A stretch of 64,000 nucleotides of DNA from Arthrobacter echini (GCF_004803505.1 NZ_SSWH01000001.1:62001-126000), one strand, 5' to 3'; numbered from the stretch's first letter, positions 1 to 10,248 are shown. Notes: generated from the sequence alone by a model not told the origin. Numbers and translations are program-made.

Positions 1-998
1 TGAACAACGCGAGCCGCCTGGGCGAGATCGGCACTCTCCTGCGGATCGTGATCACGACCTCGGTGATCATCGAGATAGTCCTCGCCGTCGTGCTGGTCCC
101 CCGCTTCCTGATCCTCGGTGAACCGTGGTGGCTGGCGCTCTGGCATGGCATCTTCTACTCCATCTCGGCCTTCAACAACGCCGGCTTCACGCCCCACACG
201 GACGGACTCGTCCCGTACGAGACCGACCTCTGGATCCTCACGCCGCTCATGGTGGGGGTCTTCCTGGGCAGTCTCGGCTTTCCCGTGATCATGGTCCTCG
301 TCCAGGTCCGCCACCACTTCCGCAAGTGGTCGCTCCACGCGAAGCTCACGGTGACGGTCTCGCTGCTCCTGCTCGTCGTCGGCTCCTTCGCCTGGGCGCT
401 CCTCGAGTGGGAGAACATGAACACGATCGGCGAGCTGGACGGCGCGGACAAGACGATCCACGCCATCTTCGCCTCGGTCATGATGCGCTCCGGCGGCTTC
501 AATCTGGTGGATCAGACATCCATGAACACGACGACGATGCTCCTCACGGACGCCATGATGTTCGCCGGCGGAGGATCTGCCTCCACGGCCGGCGGTATCA
601 AGGTCACGACCATCGCCGTCATGTTCCTGGCCATCGTCGCCGAGGCACGCGGTGATTCGGAGGTTCGCGCCTGGGGGCGTAGCATCCCGCAGGGAGCCAT
701 GCGCGTAGCCATCTCCGTGATCTTCATGGGGGCCACCCTGGTGCTGGTGGGTTGCGGACTCCTTCTGGCCATGACCGACGAGCCGCTCGACAAGGTGGTC
801 TTCGAGGTCATCTCCGCCTTCGCGACCTGCGGACTGAGCACCAATCTGAGTGCGGAACTCCCGCCGCAGGGCAAGTACGTCCTCTCCGCCCTGATGTTCA
901 CCGGTCGCATGGGCACCATCACCCTCGCCTCGGCGCTGGCGCTGAGGCAACGCAGCACGCTGTACCGCTACCCCGACGAGAGGCCGATCATTGGCTGA
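1..998 (+). CDS. ktrB: KtrB/TrkH-family potassium channel subunit, 5' end outside window
   Basis: About 331 C-terminal residues of a membrane subunit of a Ktr/Trk-type potassium uptake system; the reading frame is open from the first base, so the start lies outside the window. Visible pore-loop (selectivity-filter) signatures are SAFNNAGFT near the beginning, GGSASTAGGIK in the middle and SAFATCGLS followed by MFTGRMGTITLA at the end, which match the repeated M1-P-M2 units of the KtrB/TrkH/HKT family. Several hydrophobic helices separate them. The downstream RCK gene overlaps it by 8 bp, so the two are almost certainly cotranscribed and form one transporter. Ktr is preferred over Trk because the partner has a single RCK unit of KtrA size. 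Confidence 0.93.
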   Translation, partial: NNASRLGEIGTLLRIVITTSVIIEIVLAVVLVPRFLILGEPWWLALWHGIFYSISAFNNAGFTPHTDGLVPYETDLWILTPLMVGVFLGSLGFPVIMVLVQVRHHFRKWSLHAKLTVTVSLLLLVVGSFAWALLEWENMNTIGELDGADKTIHAIFASVMMRSGGFNLVDQTSMNTTTMLLTDAMMFAGGGSASTAGGIKVTTIAVMFLAIVAEARGDSEVRAWGRSIPQGAMRVAISVIFMGATLVLVGCGLLLAMTDEPLDKVVFEVISAFATCGLSTNLSAELPPQGKYVLSALMFTGRMGTITLASALALRQRSTLYRYPDERPIIG

Positions 999-1659
999 CA
1001 GACCAGCACACAACGCACCCGTCCTCGTGATCGGTCTCGGCCGCTTCGGCGCCGCGACCGCACAGCAACTGGTCCGCCAGGGTCGCGAGGTCCTGGCGAT
1101 CGAGCGGGATCCCCAACTGGTCCAGAAGTTCTCCAGCCTGCTCACGCACGTGGTGGAGGCCGACGCCACCAACATCGATGCCCTCCGTCAGCTCGGAGCG
1201 CAGGAGTTCTCCGCCGCCGTCGTCGGGGTGGGGACCTCGATCGAGTCCAGTGTCCTCATCACCGCGAATCTCGTGGATCTCGGCATCGCGCACCTGTGGG
1301 TCAAGGCCATCACGCCCTCCCACGGCAAGATCCTCAAGCGCATCGGCGCGAACCACGTCATCTACCCCGAGGCCGACGCCGGCCAGCGGGCAGCGCACCT
1401 GGTGGGCGGGCGCATGCTCGACTTCATCGAGTTCGACGACGGCTTCGCGATCGTGAAGATGTACCCGCCGAAGGAGACCCAGGGCTTCACGCTCGCCGAG
1501 TCATCGGTCCGTTCGAAGTACGGTGTCACGGTGGTCGGGGTGAAGTCGCCCGGTGAGGACTTCACCTATGCGCGGCCGGAGACCAAGGTGTCCGGCCGGG
1601 ACATGCTGATCGTCTCCGGGCACGTCGATCTGCTCGAACGCTTCGCCGGCCGCCCCTAG
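991..1659 (+). CDS. ktrA: KtrA/TrkA-type regulatory RCK protein of potassium uptake
   Basis: A 222-residue cytosolic gating subunit. Residues about 10-130 form an RCK N-terminal Rossmann domain (VLVIGLGRFGAATA, then acidic residues at the end of the second strand in AIERD) that binds nucleotide; a TrkA_C-like domain follows. The length equals that of single-RCK KtrA rather than the double-RCK TrkA of enterobacteria. The start is a TTG that lies inside the last codons of the membrane subunit gene (8-bp overlap), preceded at about 7 nt by a GAGAGG Shine-Dalgarno sequence, which argues for translational coupling. Family function: nucleotide-dependent control of the membrane subunit. Confidence 0.93.
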   Translation: MADRPAHNAPVLVIGLGRFGAATAQQLVRQGREVLAIERDPQLVQKFSSLLTHVVEADATNIDALRQLGAQEFSAAVVGVGTSIESSVLITANLVDLGIAHLWVKAITPSHGKILKRIGANHVIYPEADAGQRAAHLVGGRMLDFIEFDDGFAIVKMYPPKETQGFTLAESSVRSKYGVTVVGVKSPGEDFTYARPETKVSGRDMLIVSGHVDLLERFAGRP

Positions 1660-1750
1660 GAGGGCGAGCGGTCCGGGTACGACCGCGTTCGCAGACTGCA
1701 TGGTCCGCGTCGACGGGGATTCTGCCTGCGCCATGGACACGACTGTCCCG

Positions 1751-2608
1751 TCAGCTCGACGACGCGCCGCCCAGTTCGCGGGTGATCTCGGCCGCCCGCG
1801 CTGTTGCCGCCCGGGCGCCGTCGGCGACGATACGCGCCAGACCGCGCTCCTCGAAGGCCTCGATGGCACTGTGGGTGGTCCCCTTGGGACTCGTCACGGC
1901 CTTGCGGAGGGCGGCCGCGTCGGCGTCCGGCTCCGCGAGCATGAACCCGGCGCCGGCGACGGTCTCGCGGGCTATCCGCTCGGAGAGCTCCGGCTCCAGC
2001 CCGAGCTCCACGCCCGCCGCCGCCATGGCCTCGGCCAGGTAGAACGCATAGGCGGGCCCGGAGCCGCTGACGGCGGAGAGCGCATCCACCTGGTCCTCGG
2101 GGATCTCGACGACCGTCCCCGCAGCTTCGAGCAGGGCACGCGCCCGCTCCATGTGCTCGGGGCCGGCGGAGGACCCCGCGGAGATGGACAGCACACCCCG
2201 GCCCAGCCGTGCAGGGGTGTTCGGCATCGACCGGACCACGGGCTGACCCTGCGGCAGGGCCTCCTCGATCATGGCGATGGACACGGCCGCTGCGACACTG
2301 AGCACCACGGTGGAGGGCTTCAAAGCGTCCGCGATCTCCTGCGCCATAGCGACGATACCCACGGGCTTCACCCCGAGGACGACGACGTCGGCCCCACTGG
2401 CGGCCTCGACATTGGCGCCGTCGTGCCCGGAGGTCGCCAGGGTCCGCACGCCATAGCGCTCCTCGAGCTCCCGTGCTCGCTCTGCGCGGCGGACGGTCGC
2501 GGTCACGAGCGCTGGATCCAGGCCGGCCGTCAGGAGGCCTGCCAGGATGGACTCGTTCATGGAGCCGCACCCGAGGAAAGCGATCCGCTGGGTGGAGGTC
2601 GACGTCAT
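1751..2608 (-). CDS. proC: Pyrroline-5-carboxylate reductase (proline biosynthesis)
   Basis: Catalyses the NAD(P)H-dependent reduction of pyrroline-5-carboxylate to proline, the last step of proline synthesis. The N-terminus shows the Rossmann motif IAFLGCGSMNESI; the C-terminal half has the conserved dimerisation and substrate region (SAVSGSGPAYAFYL, then SPKGTTHSAIEAFEE). The chosen ATG at 2608 gives 285 residues, near the family norm, and has AGGATGG about 8 nt upstream. An in-frame ATG at 2671 would add 21 residues with no family counterpart; it is preceded by TAGGGG at 6 nt, so a leaderless longer form cannot be excluded. It lies 236 bp downstream of the isomerase gene on the same strand. 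Confidence 0.93.
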   Translation of the reverse strand: MTSTSTQRIAFLGCGSMNESILAGLLTAGLDPALVTATVRRAERARELEERYGVRTLATSGHDGANVEAASGADVVVLGVKPVGIVAMAQEIADALKPSTVVLSVAAAVSIAMIEEALPQGQPVVRSMPNTPARLGRGVLSISAGSSAGPEHMERARALLEAAGTVVEIPEDQVDALSAVSGSGPAYAFYLAEAMAAAGVELGLEPELSERIARETVAGAGFMLAEPDADAAALRKAVTSPKGTTHSAIEAFEERGLARIVADGARAATARAAEITRELGGASSS

Positions 2609-2688
2609 GGGGTCCATCCTGCCATGCCGCTTTCCCAGCCTCTTCCCAGCATCCTCGCTGCTCCGCCACATTCGGGGCCCCTAGCGTT

Positions 2689-2717
2689 GATCACACCCCC
2701 AAGGGGTGCGAGTGATC
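2689..2717 (-). terminator. Nested inverted repeat between the TIM-barrel gene and proC
   Basis: Outer arms GATCAC/GTGATC enclose inner arms CACCCC/GGGGTG around an AA-centred turn. It sits in the 236-bp gap downstream of the isomerase gene and upstream of proC. There is no T-run, so it may be a weak terminator, an mRNA-stabilising hairpin or an operator; the sequence does not decide. Confidence 0.3.
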
Positions 2718-2844
2718 GAGGCCGGACCTTCCTGATCCGGTCGGCGTCGGTGGCAGCGGGTGTTCCCCCCAGACACCGGCACAGCCACCGGCGCCTTTCT
2801 CGTTCACCAAACTGTGCCCGGGCAGGTTCCGAGCTCGTGTGCCG

Positions 2845-3645
2845 TCAGTGCTGCAGGTGTTCACGCGCGAAGCGGAGGGTCTGCGCGAGCCAGTCCTCTC
2901 GCTCCCCGGCACCGCGCGCGCGCCGGGTACTCACCTCGACGGCCACGACGCCGTCCCATCCGGACTCGGCGAGGTGGTTCAGGGCCTCCGCGCAGCGCTG
3001 CTGGCCCTGGCCCGGCAGCAGGTGCTCGTCCTTCCCGTTCGGTGTGCCATCGGTCAGGTGCACGTGGGCGAGACGGCTGCCCAGCCCCCGGATCTCCTCG
3101 TAGGAGTCCATCCCGGCGATGGCGGCGTGGGAGAAGTCCCAGGTGATCCGCTCGTAGGGCTCGGGGACCGGGTTCCAGTGCGGCAGGTACGCCTTCGCCT
3201 CGCGGCCCCGGACCTTCCACGGATACATGTTCTCCACCGCGATATCGACGCCGTACTCCGCGGCGACGCGGGTGATCCCCTCGCCGAACTCCTCCGCGTA
3301 CCCGGTCTGCCAGCGGAAGGGTGGATGGGTCACCACGGTCTTCGCGCCGACTTCCACGGCCATGGCGGCCGAGAGTTCGATCTTCGTCCAGGCCTTGCCC
3401 CACACCTGCTGCGTCAGCAGCAGCGTCGGCGCGTGGATCGCCAGGATCGGCAGCTCGTACCGCTCGCTGAGGACGGTGAGTTGATCGGGATCCTGACTGA
3501 CGGAGTTGTTGGTGACCATCACCTCCACGCCGTCGTAGCCGAGATCGTGGGCCAGGGCGAAGGCGTCATGGACGGAGAGGGGGTAGACCGAGGCACTCGA
3601 GAGCGCGACGGGAATGCGTGCCGTCCCGTCCTGCCGATCCGCCAC
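2845..3645 (-). CDS. Sugar phosphate isomerase/epimerase-like TIM-barrel protein
   Basis: A protein of about 266 residues of the xylose isomerase-like TIM-barrel (AP endonuclease 2) superfamily. Recognisable metal-ligand and barrel-strand segments are YDGVEVMV, ILAIHAP, VVTHPPF, IAVENMYPW, TWDFSHAAI and LAHVHLTDGT, where Glu, His and Asp normally bind divalent metal. The substrate cannot be deduced. The GTG at 3645 is chosen because it begins 1 bp after the stop of the upstream phosphatase gene with a GAGGGTG sequence at a good distance; an ATG at 3696 would add 17 residues inside the upstream gene. It is probably cotranscribed with ppx. Confidence 0.85.
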   Translation of the reverse strand: MADRQDGTARIPVALSSASVYPLSVHDAFALAHDLGYDGVEVMVTNNSVSQDPDQLTVLSERYELPILAIHAPTLLLTQQVWGKAWTKIELSAAMAVEVGAKTVVTHPPFRWQTGYAEEFGEGITRVAAEYGVDIAVENMYPWKVRGREAKAYLPHWNPVPEPYERITWDFSHAAIAGMDSYEEIRGLGSRLAHVHLTDGTPNGKDEHLLPGQGQQRCAEALNHLAESGWDGVVAVEVSTRRARGAGEREDWLAQTLRFAREHLQH

Positions 3646-3646
3646 C

Positions 3647-4660
3647 TCAGACACCCTCGTGGGCCGGGACGCGCCGTACGGAATCCAGCTCGGCATGGCC
3701 GAGTCTCGCCCCGGGCAGCGGCTCGACGGCGTCGAACATCTTCGCGTCGAACCGGCGCAGCAGCACGCCTTCCCGCAGCGCCCAGGGGCAGATCTCCACC
3801 GAGGAGACCCCGAACAGTTCGAGGGCGCTCTCCGCGACGAGTGCGCCCGCGAGGACCTGCGGGGCGCGCAGCTCCGAGACCCCGTCGAGATTCGCGCGAT
3901 CCTCGATGCTCATGGCTGCCAGACGCCTGGCCCAGAGCGAAAGGTCGACGAGCCGTAGCTCCCGGCGGACGAACGGACCGGCGGCCGACGGCGCCGCTCC
4001 GGCCATGCGGGCCAGCGAACGGAACGTCTTGGACGTCCCGGTCACGAGATGGGGTGTCCCGAGGTGGGCGAACTGCGGCACGGATTCACGCAGGACAGCC
4101 CTGATGTGCCGGCGGAGCGCGCTCACGCTCTTCGCCGATGGCGGGTCGCCGCGAAGCCATTCCCGGGTGAGCCGGCCCGCACCGAGCTGTACGGACAGGG
4201 CAACCTCCGGGAGCTCGTCGGTGCCCATCGCCATCTCGAAGGAGCCGCCGCCGATGTCGAAGTTCAGGATCGACTCCGACGCCCAGCCGTACCAGCGGCG
4301 AACGGCCTGGAAGGTGACGGCTGCTTCCTGGTCACCGGAGAGCTCCTGCAGATCGACGCCGGTCTCCTCGCACACGCGCGCAAGGACCTCACCGCCGTTG
4401 GCGGATTCACGGATCGCCGAGGTACAGAAGGCGAGGAAGTCCTCGGCCCGGTGCGACGTGGCGAACTCGCGGGCCTCCTGGACGAACCCGATCAGCTCAT
4501 CCTGCCCCGCGCGGGAGATCCTCCCGTCGCCGTCGAGATAGGACACGAGCTGCAGGGGTCTCTTGTGGGTCGCGAACGGGACGGGCCGCGCGCCCGGCTG
4601 CGCGTCGACGAGTAGCAGATGGACCGTGTTCGACCCTATGTCCAGCACACCTAGCCGCAT
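3647..4660 (-). CDS. Ppx/GppA family phosphatase (exopolyphosphatase-like)
   Basis: A 337-residue member of the ASKHA-fold Ppx/GppA family, which hydrolyses inorganic polyphosphate or pppGpp. The first phosphate-binding loop LDIGSNTVHLLLVD is at residues 5-18, a conserved AIRES segment lies near residue 108, and the second loop FDIGGGSFEMA is near residue 150. The length matches the short actinobacterial Ppx type with only the catalytic domains and no HD domain, so exopolyphosphatase activity is more likely than GppA, but this is inference. A GGAAGAGCGGGAA stretch precedes the ATG. The TIM-barrel gene follows 1 bp after the stop. Confidence 0.9.
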   Translation of the reverse strand: MRLGVLDIGSNTVHLLLVDAQPGARPVPFATHKRPLQLVSYLDGDGRISRAGQDELIGFVQEAREFATSHRAEDFLAFCTSAIRESANGGEVLARVCEETGVDLQELSGDQEAAVTFQAVRRWYGWASESILNFDIGGGSFEMAMGTDELPEVALSVQLGAGRLTREWLRGDPPSAKSVSALRRHIRAVLRESVPQFAHLGTPHLVTGTSKTFRSLARMAGAAPSAAGPFVRRELRLVDLSLWARRLAAMSIEDRANLDGVSELRAPQVLAGALVAESALELFGVSSVEICPWALREGVLLRRFDAKMFDAVEPLPGARLGHAELDSVRRVPAHEGV

Positions 4661-4745
4661 TGTTCCCGCTCTTCCAGCTCAGTTCCCGCTCGTATCCGTC
4701 GTACCGCACTCGTACCGCACTGGTCGTACCGCTTCGCGAAACGCC

Positions 4746-7493
4746 CTATTTGGCGGCAGCGACCTTGCGCTTCGCGGGTGCCTTCCGCGTGGTCTTCTTC
4801 GGGGCAGGCCCCTTGGCGCGCTTCTCGGCGAGCATGTCGATCGCCTGCTCGCGGGTCAGTTCCTCGATGGCCATCGACGCCGGCACCGTGACGTTCGTGA
4901 CGCCGTCCGTCACATACGCGCCGAAGCGTCCGTCCTTGACCACGATGGCCTTCTCGCTCACCGGGTCGTCACCGAACTCGGCCAGTGGCGGCGTGACCGC
5001 GCGACCACCGCGCTGCTTGGGCTGCCTGTAGATCTCCTGGGCCTGCTCGAGGGTGATGGTGAAGATCTCCTCCTCCGAGCCGATGGAACGCGAATCGCTG
5101 CCCTTCTTCAGATACGGGCCGAAGCGCCCGTTCTGCACCGTGATCTCCTTGCCGTCCTCGTCCGTACCCAGGACGCGCGGCAGATTCATCAGCCGCAGTG
5201 CCTCCTCGAGGGTCACGGTGTCGATGGACATCGAGGCGAACAGCGAGCCCGTGCGCGGTTTGACCTTGGCCGGCTTCTTCGGCGGCTTGGGCTTGCCGTT
5301 CTTGTAGTACTCGACCGGCTGCTTCGCCAGCTCCTCGGCAGTGACCTCCGGGATGAGTTCGATCACGTAGGGCCCGTAGCGTCCATCGCGTGCCACGATG
5401 GTGCGCCCGGTCTCCGGATCGGTTCCGAGGACCCGCTCCTGGGACTGCGGGGCTTCCATCAGCTCGATGGCCTTCTGAGCCGTCAGCTCGTCCGGCGCGA
5501 GGTCCTCGGGCACGTTGGCGCGCTGCGGCTCGGTACCCTCAGGAGCATCCGCCGGGAGCGGCTTCTCCAGATACGGCCCGAACTTGCCCACGCGCAGGGT
5601 GATACCCTCGGCGATCTCCACCGAGTTGATGCGTCGCGCATCGATCTCGCCGAGGTCGTTCACGATGGTGTGGAGGCCGGTGTCCTTGCGATCGCCGTAG
5701 TAGAAGTGGTCGAGCCACTCCACGCGTCCGGCCTCGCCACGGGAGATCCGGTCCAGGTCCTCCTCGAGTTCCGCCGTGAAGTCGTAGTCCACGTAGTCGT
5801 TGAAGTGCTCCTCGAGCAGCCGTACCACGGAGAACGCGATCCAGCTCGGCACGAGGGCCTGGCCGCGGAGGCGCACGTAGCCGCGGTCCATGATGGTGGA
5901 CATCGTCGCCGCGTACGTCGACGGGCGCCCGATGCCGCGCTCGTCGAGCACCTTCACCAGGGAGGCCTCGGTGTAGCGCGGCGGCGGGGAGGTCTCGTGG
6001 CCCACGGCTTCGATCGCCGTCGCTCCCAGGGCGTCACCCTTGACGACGTTCGGCAGCCGGGTTCCCTGGGAATCACCCTCGGTCGAGTCCTCGGCGCGAT
6101 CGGCGTCGCGCCCCTCCTCGTAGGCGGCCATGAAGCCGCGGAAGGTGATGACGGTACCGGAAGCTGCGAACTCGGCGTCCCGCCCGTCGGCGCTGACCGC
6201 GCCGAGGCGCAGCGACGCCGTCGAGCCCTTGGCATCGGCCATCTGGGAGGCGACGGTGCGCTTCCAGATCAGCTCGTACAGGCGGAATTCGTCACCGCGC
6301 AGCCCCTGGGCCACCTGCGCCGGCGTGCGGAACGAATCGCCCGAGGGCCGGATGGCCTCGTGCGCCTCCTGCGCGTTCTTCGCCTTGTCCTTGTAGAGGC
6401 GGCGCGCCTCGGGCACGTACTCGGGCCCGTAGAGCTCCGAGGCCTGCCGGCGCGCGGCGTTGATCGCCTGGTCGGACAGCGCCGACGAGTCGGTCCTCAT
6501 GTAGGTGATGTAGCCGTTCTCGTACAGTCGCTGCGCCACCTGCATGGTCACCTTCGAACTGAACCGCAGCTTCCGGGCCGCTTCCTGCTGCAGGGTCGAG
6601 GTGGTGAACGGAGCGGCAGGACGGCGCGTATACGGTTTGGTCTCGAGCGAACGGACCGTGAACTCGGCGCTCTCGAGTCCGGTGGCGAGCGAGCGGGCTG
6701 CGTCCTCGTCGAGCCGGACGGCGTTGGCCGCCTTGAGCTCACCGCGGTCGGAGAAGTCCTTGCCGGAGGCGATCCTGGTGCCGTCCACGCCGACGAGCTT
6801 CGCCGGGAATGCGGCACCCTTCTCCGCGTCGGCAGGGGTGAAGGTGCCGGTGAGATCCCAGTACGACGCCGTGCGGAAGGCCATGCGCTCGCGCTCGCGC
6901 TCCACGACGAGGCGGGTTGCCACGGACTGCACGCGGCCGGCGGACAGTCCGCGGGCCACCTTGCGCCAGAGGACCGGTGAGATCTCGTAGCCGTAAAGGC
7001 GGTCGAGGATGCGGCGGGTCTCCTGCGCGTCGACCATGGGGATGTCGACCTCGCGCAGTTCGCCCAGAGCACGCGTGACTGCTTCCTTGGTGATCTCGCC
7101 GAACGTCAGGCGGTAGACGGGCACCTTGGGCTTGAGGACCTGCAGCAGGTGCCAGGCGATCGCCTCACCCTCGCGGTCGGCGTCGGTCGCGAGGTAGAGC
7201 TCGTCGGCGTCCTTGAGCGCGGCCTTGAGCTCGGCGACGGTCTTGCGCTTCTCGGGGGAGACGACGTAGTACGGTTCGAAATCCTTGTCGAGATCCACGG
7301 CGAACTTGCCCACCGAGGACTTCTTCAGCTCCGCAGGCAGGTCCGAGGGCTGCGGGAGGTCGCGGATATGACCCATGGACGCGGCGACCTGGAAGTCCTC
7401 ACCGAGATAGCCCGAGATGCTCTTGATCTTGCTGGGCGACTCGACGATGACGAGCTTCTTGCCGTGCTTCTTGTCCGTGGCCTTGGTGGGCAC
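4746..7493 (-). CDS. topA: DNA topoisomerase I (type IA)
   Basis: A 915-residue enzyme that relaxes negative supercoils by transient single-strand breakage. The N-terminal Toprim domain has the catalytic Glu in LVIVESPSK and the acidic DADREGEAIAWH motif; the active-site tyrosine is in GYITYMRTDSS. The C-terminus has several topoisomerase I C-terminal repeats (each with GRFGPYL or GRYGPYV-like cores) with no zinc-binding cysteines, followed by a Lys/Ala-rich tail (KRAKGPAPKKTTRKAPAKRK); this is the actinobacterial form. The GTG at 7493 is chosen because AGGAGAG lies a few bases upstream and the protein then begins just before KKLVIVESPSK; upstream in-frame sequence has no homology signal. Confidence 0.97.
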   Translation of the reverse strand: MPTKATDKKHGKKLVIVESPSKIKSISGYLGEDFQVAASMGHIRDLPQPSDLPAELKKSSVGKFAVDLDKDFEPYYVVSPEKRKTVAELKAALKDADELYLATDADREGEAIAWHLLQVLKPKVPVYRLTFGEITKEAVTRALGELREVDIPMVDAQETRRILDRLYGYEISPVLWRKVARGLSAGRVQSVATRLVVERERERMAFRTASYWDLTGTFTPADAEKGAAFPAKLVGVDGTRIASGKDFSDRGELKAANAVRLDEDAARSLATGLESAEFTVRSLETKPYTRRPAAPFTTSTLQQEAARKLRFSSKVTMQVAQRLYENGYITYMRTDSSALSDQAINAARRQASELYGPEYVPEARRLYKDKAKNAQEAHEAIRPSGDSFRTPAQVAQGLRGDEFRLYELIWKRTVASQMADAKGSTASLRLGAVSADGRDAEFAASGTVITFRGFMAAYEEGRDADRAEDSTEGDSQGTRLPNVVKGDALGATAIEAVGHETSPPPRYTEASLVKVLDERGIGRPSTYAATMSTIMDRGYVRLRGQALVPSWIAFSVVRLLEEHFNDYVDYDFTAELEEDLDRISRGEAGRVEWLDHFYYGDRKDTGLHTIVNDLGEIDARRINSVEIAEGITLRVGKFGPYLEKPLPADAPEGTEPQRANVPEDLAPDELTAQKAIELMEAPQSQERVLGTDPETGRTIVARDGRYGPYVIELIPEVTAEELAKQPVEYYKNGKPKPPKKPAKVKPRTGSLFASMSIDTVTLEEALRLMNLPRVLGTDEDGKEITVQNGRFGPYLKKGSDSRSIGSEEEIFTITLEQAQEIYRQPKQRGGRAVTPPLAEFGDDPVSEKAIVVKDGRFGAYVTDGVTNVTVPASMAIEELTREQAIDMLAEKRAKGPAPKKTTRKAPAKRKVAAAK

Positions 7494-7666
7494 TTCTCTC
7501 CTAGATGTACGGGGCGATACCGCGGCAGCCGGGAAGGATCCTGTCCGGATCCTGCTGCTGGGCCTCACCCTTCAGTATGCGTCATGCCCGCCTGCATCCG
7601 GGAAAACGCCGGATCTCCGGGGAAATTCCTGAAATCTCGAGGAATCCCAGACAATCTCAGGGAATC

Positions 7667-9325
7667 TCAGGTACGAGGAACGAGGAAGCCCTCCCGCACG
7701 AGCTGTTCCACGTCCACGAGCAGTTCCGAGGTGAACGCCGCGTCGGGCCGCTCGAGCAGTACGGCCAGGGCCCCGGCGATCTGCCCTGCCGTGAGGTCGC
7801 CGTCGCAGGCCGAGACGAATCCCGCCAGCTCGGTGCTCAGCAGCGTGGTGCGCCTGAGGCCTGCTCCCTGGCGCAGCAGGATGATCCCCGGGTGTTCGGC
7901 CCCCGGGCGCTGGTGCCTCTCCTCGGTGACGTCGTTGGCGACGAGGAGGAACTCGTCGCCGATACCGCTGCCGGACGCGGACTGCTCGGTGTGCTCGGCG
8001 AGCCAGTCGCTGCGCGCGACGGCGGAGGCGAGGTGCGGACCCACGGGCTGCTCGATCGGGTGGGTGATCTCCTCGAAGGTGACCCGCACCAGATCGGTCC
8101 GGGAGTGGGGACGCCGCAGCCAGATCGAGCCGAACCCGATGCCCTCGACGGACCGGGAGCCGAAGTCCTCGAGATAGGCGCTGAACCCGACCAGGTAGGC
8201 CTGCCTGTCGCGGTTCTCGGCTGCGTCCCGGAGCCACGTCTCGGCGTACTGGACCGGCGTCTGCTGCTCACGCTGGATGACCCAGGCGTCGACGCCGGGC
8301 GGTACGAAGGCGCGTACGCGCCGGTCCCACGGCGTTCCCTCCGTGATCTCCCAGTTGCCGAGGAGCTGCGCGGACCCGCCGGGCGAGAGGACCCCGGGCA
8401 GCTCCCGGACGAGCGTCTCCACGATCGCGTCCCCGGCGAGGCCACCGTCGCGGTAGGTGTAGACCTCCCCGGACGTCCCGGTGCGGGGCGTGATGACGAA
8501 GGGCGGATTGGACACCACGAGCTCGAACCGTTCGGTGGCGACCGGCTCGAGCAGATTGCCGAGCCGGAGACTGATCCGGTCGCCCAGCCGATCGGGATCC
8601 AGGTCCAGCGCCGGCGCGTTGAGCAGGAGATTGAAGCGGGCGAAGGCCAGGGCACGGGACGAGACGTCCGTCGCCGTCACGTGACGGGCGTGGGAGAGCA
8701 GATGGAAGGACTGGATACCGCACCCGGTGCCGAGATCCAGGGCCCGCTGCACCGACGGCCTCATGAGCGTCTGCGCGAGGGTCATCGATGCGCCGCCGAT
8801 CCCCAGGACGTGGTCACGGCGCAGCGGCCCCGGTCGCTGCTCCGACCCGAGGTCACTGGCCACCCAAAGATTCCCCGACACGTCGGATGCGTAGGGACGG
8901 AGGTCCACCGTGGCGCGCCAGAAGGCTGCGGCGGGCTCGTCCTGTGCGGCTGCGCCGGGCTCGGTCCTTTCGATGAGCCTCAGCTGCTCGAGGCCGGCCA
9001 CGCCGGTGCCGGGGAAGGCGGCACCCAGGTCGTCGTCCGTCACACCTTCTGCGAGGAGCCACAGCAGCACGGGAACGGTCTGCGCACCCTGACCAGCTCC
9101 CGAGAGTCGGCGGCACTCGATCAGGGCCGGCGCCGACTGGCCCCGTCCGAGGGCCTCGTACGCCTCGGCCCCCAGCAGCGCCGCGACGCCGTCGACCGTG
9201 TAGCCCAGCACCGTCAGCTCCGCGGCGAGCCTGCCGAGCAGTGCGCTGTCGCGGCTCGAGGGAGCCGTCGCGACGTCGTCGTCGAACTCCTGCCACGGTG
9301 CGGTGGACCCCGATCCCGTGCTCAC
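7667..9325 (-). CDS. SAM-dependent class I methyltransferase
   Basis: A protein of about 552 residues. Its centre is a Rossmann methyltransferase domain with motif [17 protein letters not shown], an acidic residue after the second strand ([11 protein letters not shown]) and the catalytic motif IV VSNPPFV. The NPPF motif is typical of methyltransferases acting on a planar nitrogen (PrmC/HemK, RsmC and TrmN6 relatives). An N-terminal region of about 150 residues and a long C-terminal region resemble the conserved extra domains of actinobacterial homologues. The GTG start overlaps the trhO stop by 4 bp, so it is translationally coupled to a tRNA-modifying enzyme, making an RNA or protein substrate in translation plausible but unproven. 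Confidence 0.88.
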   Translation of the reverse strand: MSTGSGSTAPWQEFDDDVATAPSSRDSALLGRLAAELTVLGYTVDGVAALLGAEAYEALGRGQSAPALIECRRLSGAGQGAQTVPVLLWLLAEGVTDDDLGAAFPGTGVAGLEQLRLIERTEPGAAAQDEPAAAFWRATVDLRPYASDVSGNLWVASDLGSEQRPGPLRRDHVLGIGGASMTLAQTLMRPSVQRALDLGTGCGIQSFHLLSHARHVTATDVSSRALAFARFNLLLNAPALDLDPDRLGDRISLRLGNLLEPVATERFELVVSNPPFVITPRTGTSGEVYTYRDGGLAGDAIVETLVRELPGVLSPGGSAQLLGNWEITEGTPWDRRVRAFVPPGVDAWVIQREQQTPVQYAETWLRDAAENRDRQAYLVGFSAYLEDFGSRSVEGIGFGSIWLRRPHSRTDLVRVTFEEITHPIEQPVGPHLASAVARSDWLAEHTEQSASGSGIGDEFLLVANDVTEERHQRPGAEHPGIILLRQGAGLRRTTLLSTELAGFVSACDGDLTAGQIAGALAVLLERPDAAFTSELLVDVEQLVREGFLVPRT

Positions 9326-10248
9326 GCAGCACCGGCGATCGTCGCCTCGGTCTCGTCCGGCTCGCATCCCTGCGGACACCGCAGTGTCAGCGGATCGGAG
9401 GCACAACGAGCGCAGAACAGCGTGAGGTTGCGGCAGACGGGATTCGAGCAGTTCTCGAACGTACTGGTGGGCGCCTGGCAGCGCACGCAGGAGCCCAGGG
9501 TGCGCGCATCGTCGCTGAACTCGAGGTGCATGCGCTTGTCGAAGACGTAGAGCGAGCCCTCCCAGAGCCCGGCGTCGCGGTAGGTCTGCCCGTAGCGCAT
9601 GATCCCGCCGTCGAGCTGGTAGACCTCCTGGAAACCACGGTTGATCATGAGACTGGAGAGCACCTCGCAGCGGATACCGCCCGTGCAGTAGGTGACGATC
9701 GGTAAGTCCTTCAGATCGTCGTACCTGCCCGAGTCGAGTTCGCGGACCAGGTCCTGGGTGGTCCGCGCATCGGGCACCACGGCTCCCTTGAACCGTCCGA
9801 TCTGCGCCTCGAAGGCATTGCGGCCGTCGAAGAAGACGACCTCCTGGCCCATCGCACGACGGGCGTCGACCAGTTCGTGCACCTGCTCGGGCGCCAGGTG
9901 CGTACCGCCACCCACCACGCCGTTCCCGTCCACGCGGAGCTCGCCAGGAGCTCCGAAGGAGACGATCTCCTCGCGCACCCTGATGCTCAGTCGGGGGAAG
10001 TCCTCGGCCGAGCCGTCGGACCATTTGATCTCCAGACCACCGAACGCAGGATACTCGCGCGTGGTCCTGACGTACTGCTTGAGCGCATCGACCTCACCGC
10101 CCACCGTGCCGTTGATGCCGTCCTTCGAGATGAGGATCCTGCCGCGCAGCCCCCACTTCTCGCACAACGCCCGCTGCCACAGACGGATGGCCTCAGGATC
10201 GGGGAGCGGGGCGAAGGCGTAATACAGGGCAATACGGTTCGTCGACAC
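9322..10248 (-). CDS. trhO: Oxygen-dependent tRNA uridine(34) hydroxylase, rhodanese family (TrhO/YceA)
   Basis: A 308-residue protein of the TrhO family, which hydroxylates uridine 34 in certain tRNAs to 5-hydroxyuridine using O2. The N-terminal domain carries [15 protein letters not shown]; the rhodanese domain has the active-site loop YCTGGIRCE with its cysteine. The C-terminus has paired cysteines ([27 protein letters not shown]) that could bind zinc. The start is GTG. A TACGCT hexamer ends 7 nt before this GTG with no Shine-Dalgarno sequence, suggesting a leaderless transcript. The gene overlaps the downstream methyltransferase start. Confidence 0.93.
   Translation of the reverse strand: MSTNRIALYYAFAPLPDPEAIRLWQRALCEKWGLRGRILISKDGINGTVGGEVDALKQYVRTTREYPAFGGLEIKWSDGSAEDFPRLSIRVREEIVSFGAPGELRVDGNGVVGGGTHLAPEQVHELVDARRAMGQEVVFFDGRNAFEAQIGRFKGAVVPDARTTQDLVRELDSGRYDDLKDLPIVTYCTGGIRCEVLSSLMINRGFQEVYQLDGGIMRYGQTYRDAGLWEGSLYVFDKRMHLEFSDDARTLGSCVRCQAPTSTFENCSNPVCRNLTLFCARCASDPLTLRCPQGCEPDETEATIAGAA

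Noticed and set aside
4563-6980. A long open frame (about 800 codons) opposite topA
   Set aside because: It is a codon-position shadow of topA on the other strand, with an Arg/Gly/Leu/His-rich composition and no family signature; topA is fully convincing on the minus strand. The same holds for the frames opposite acs (25640-27646), the ABC genes and others.
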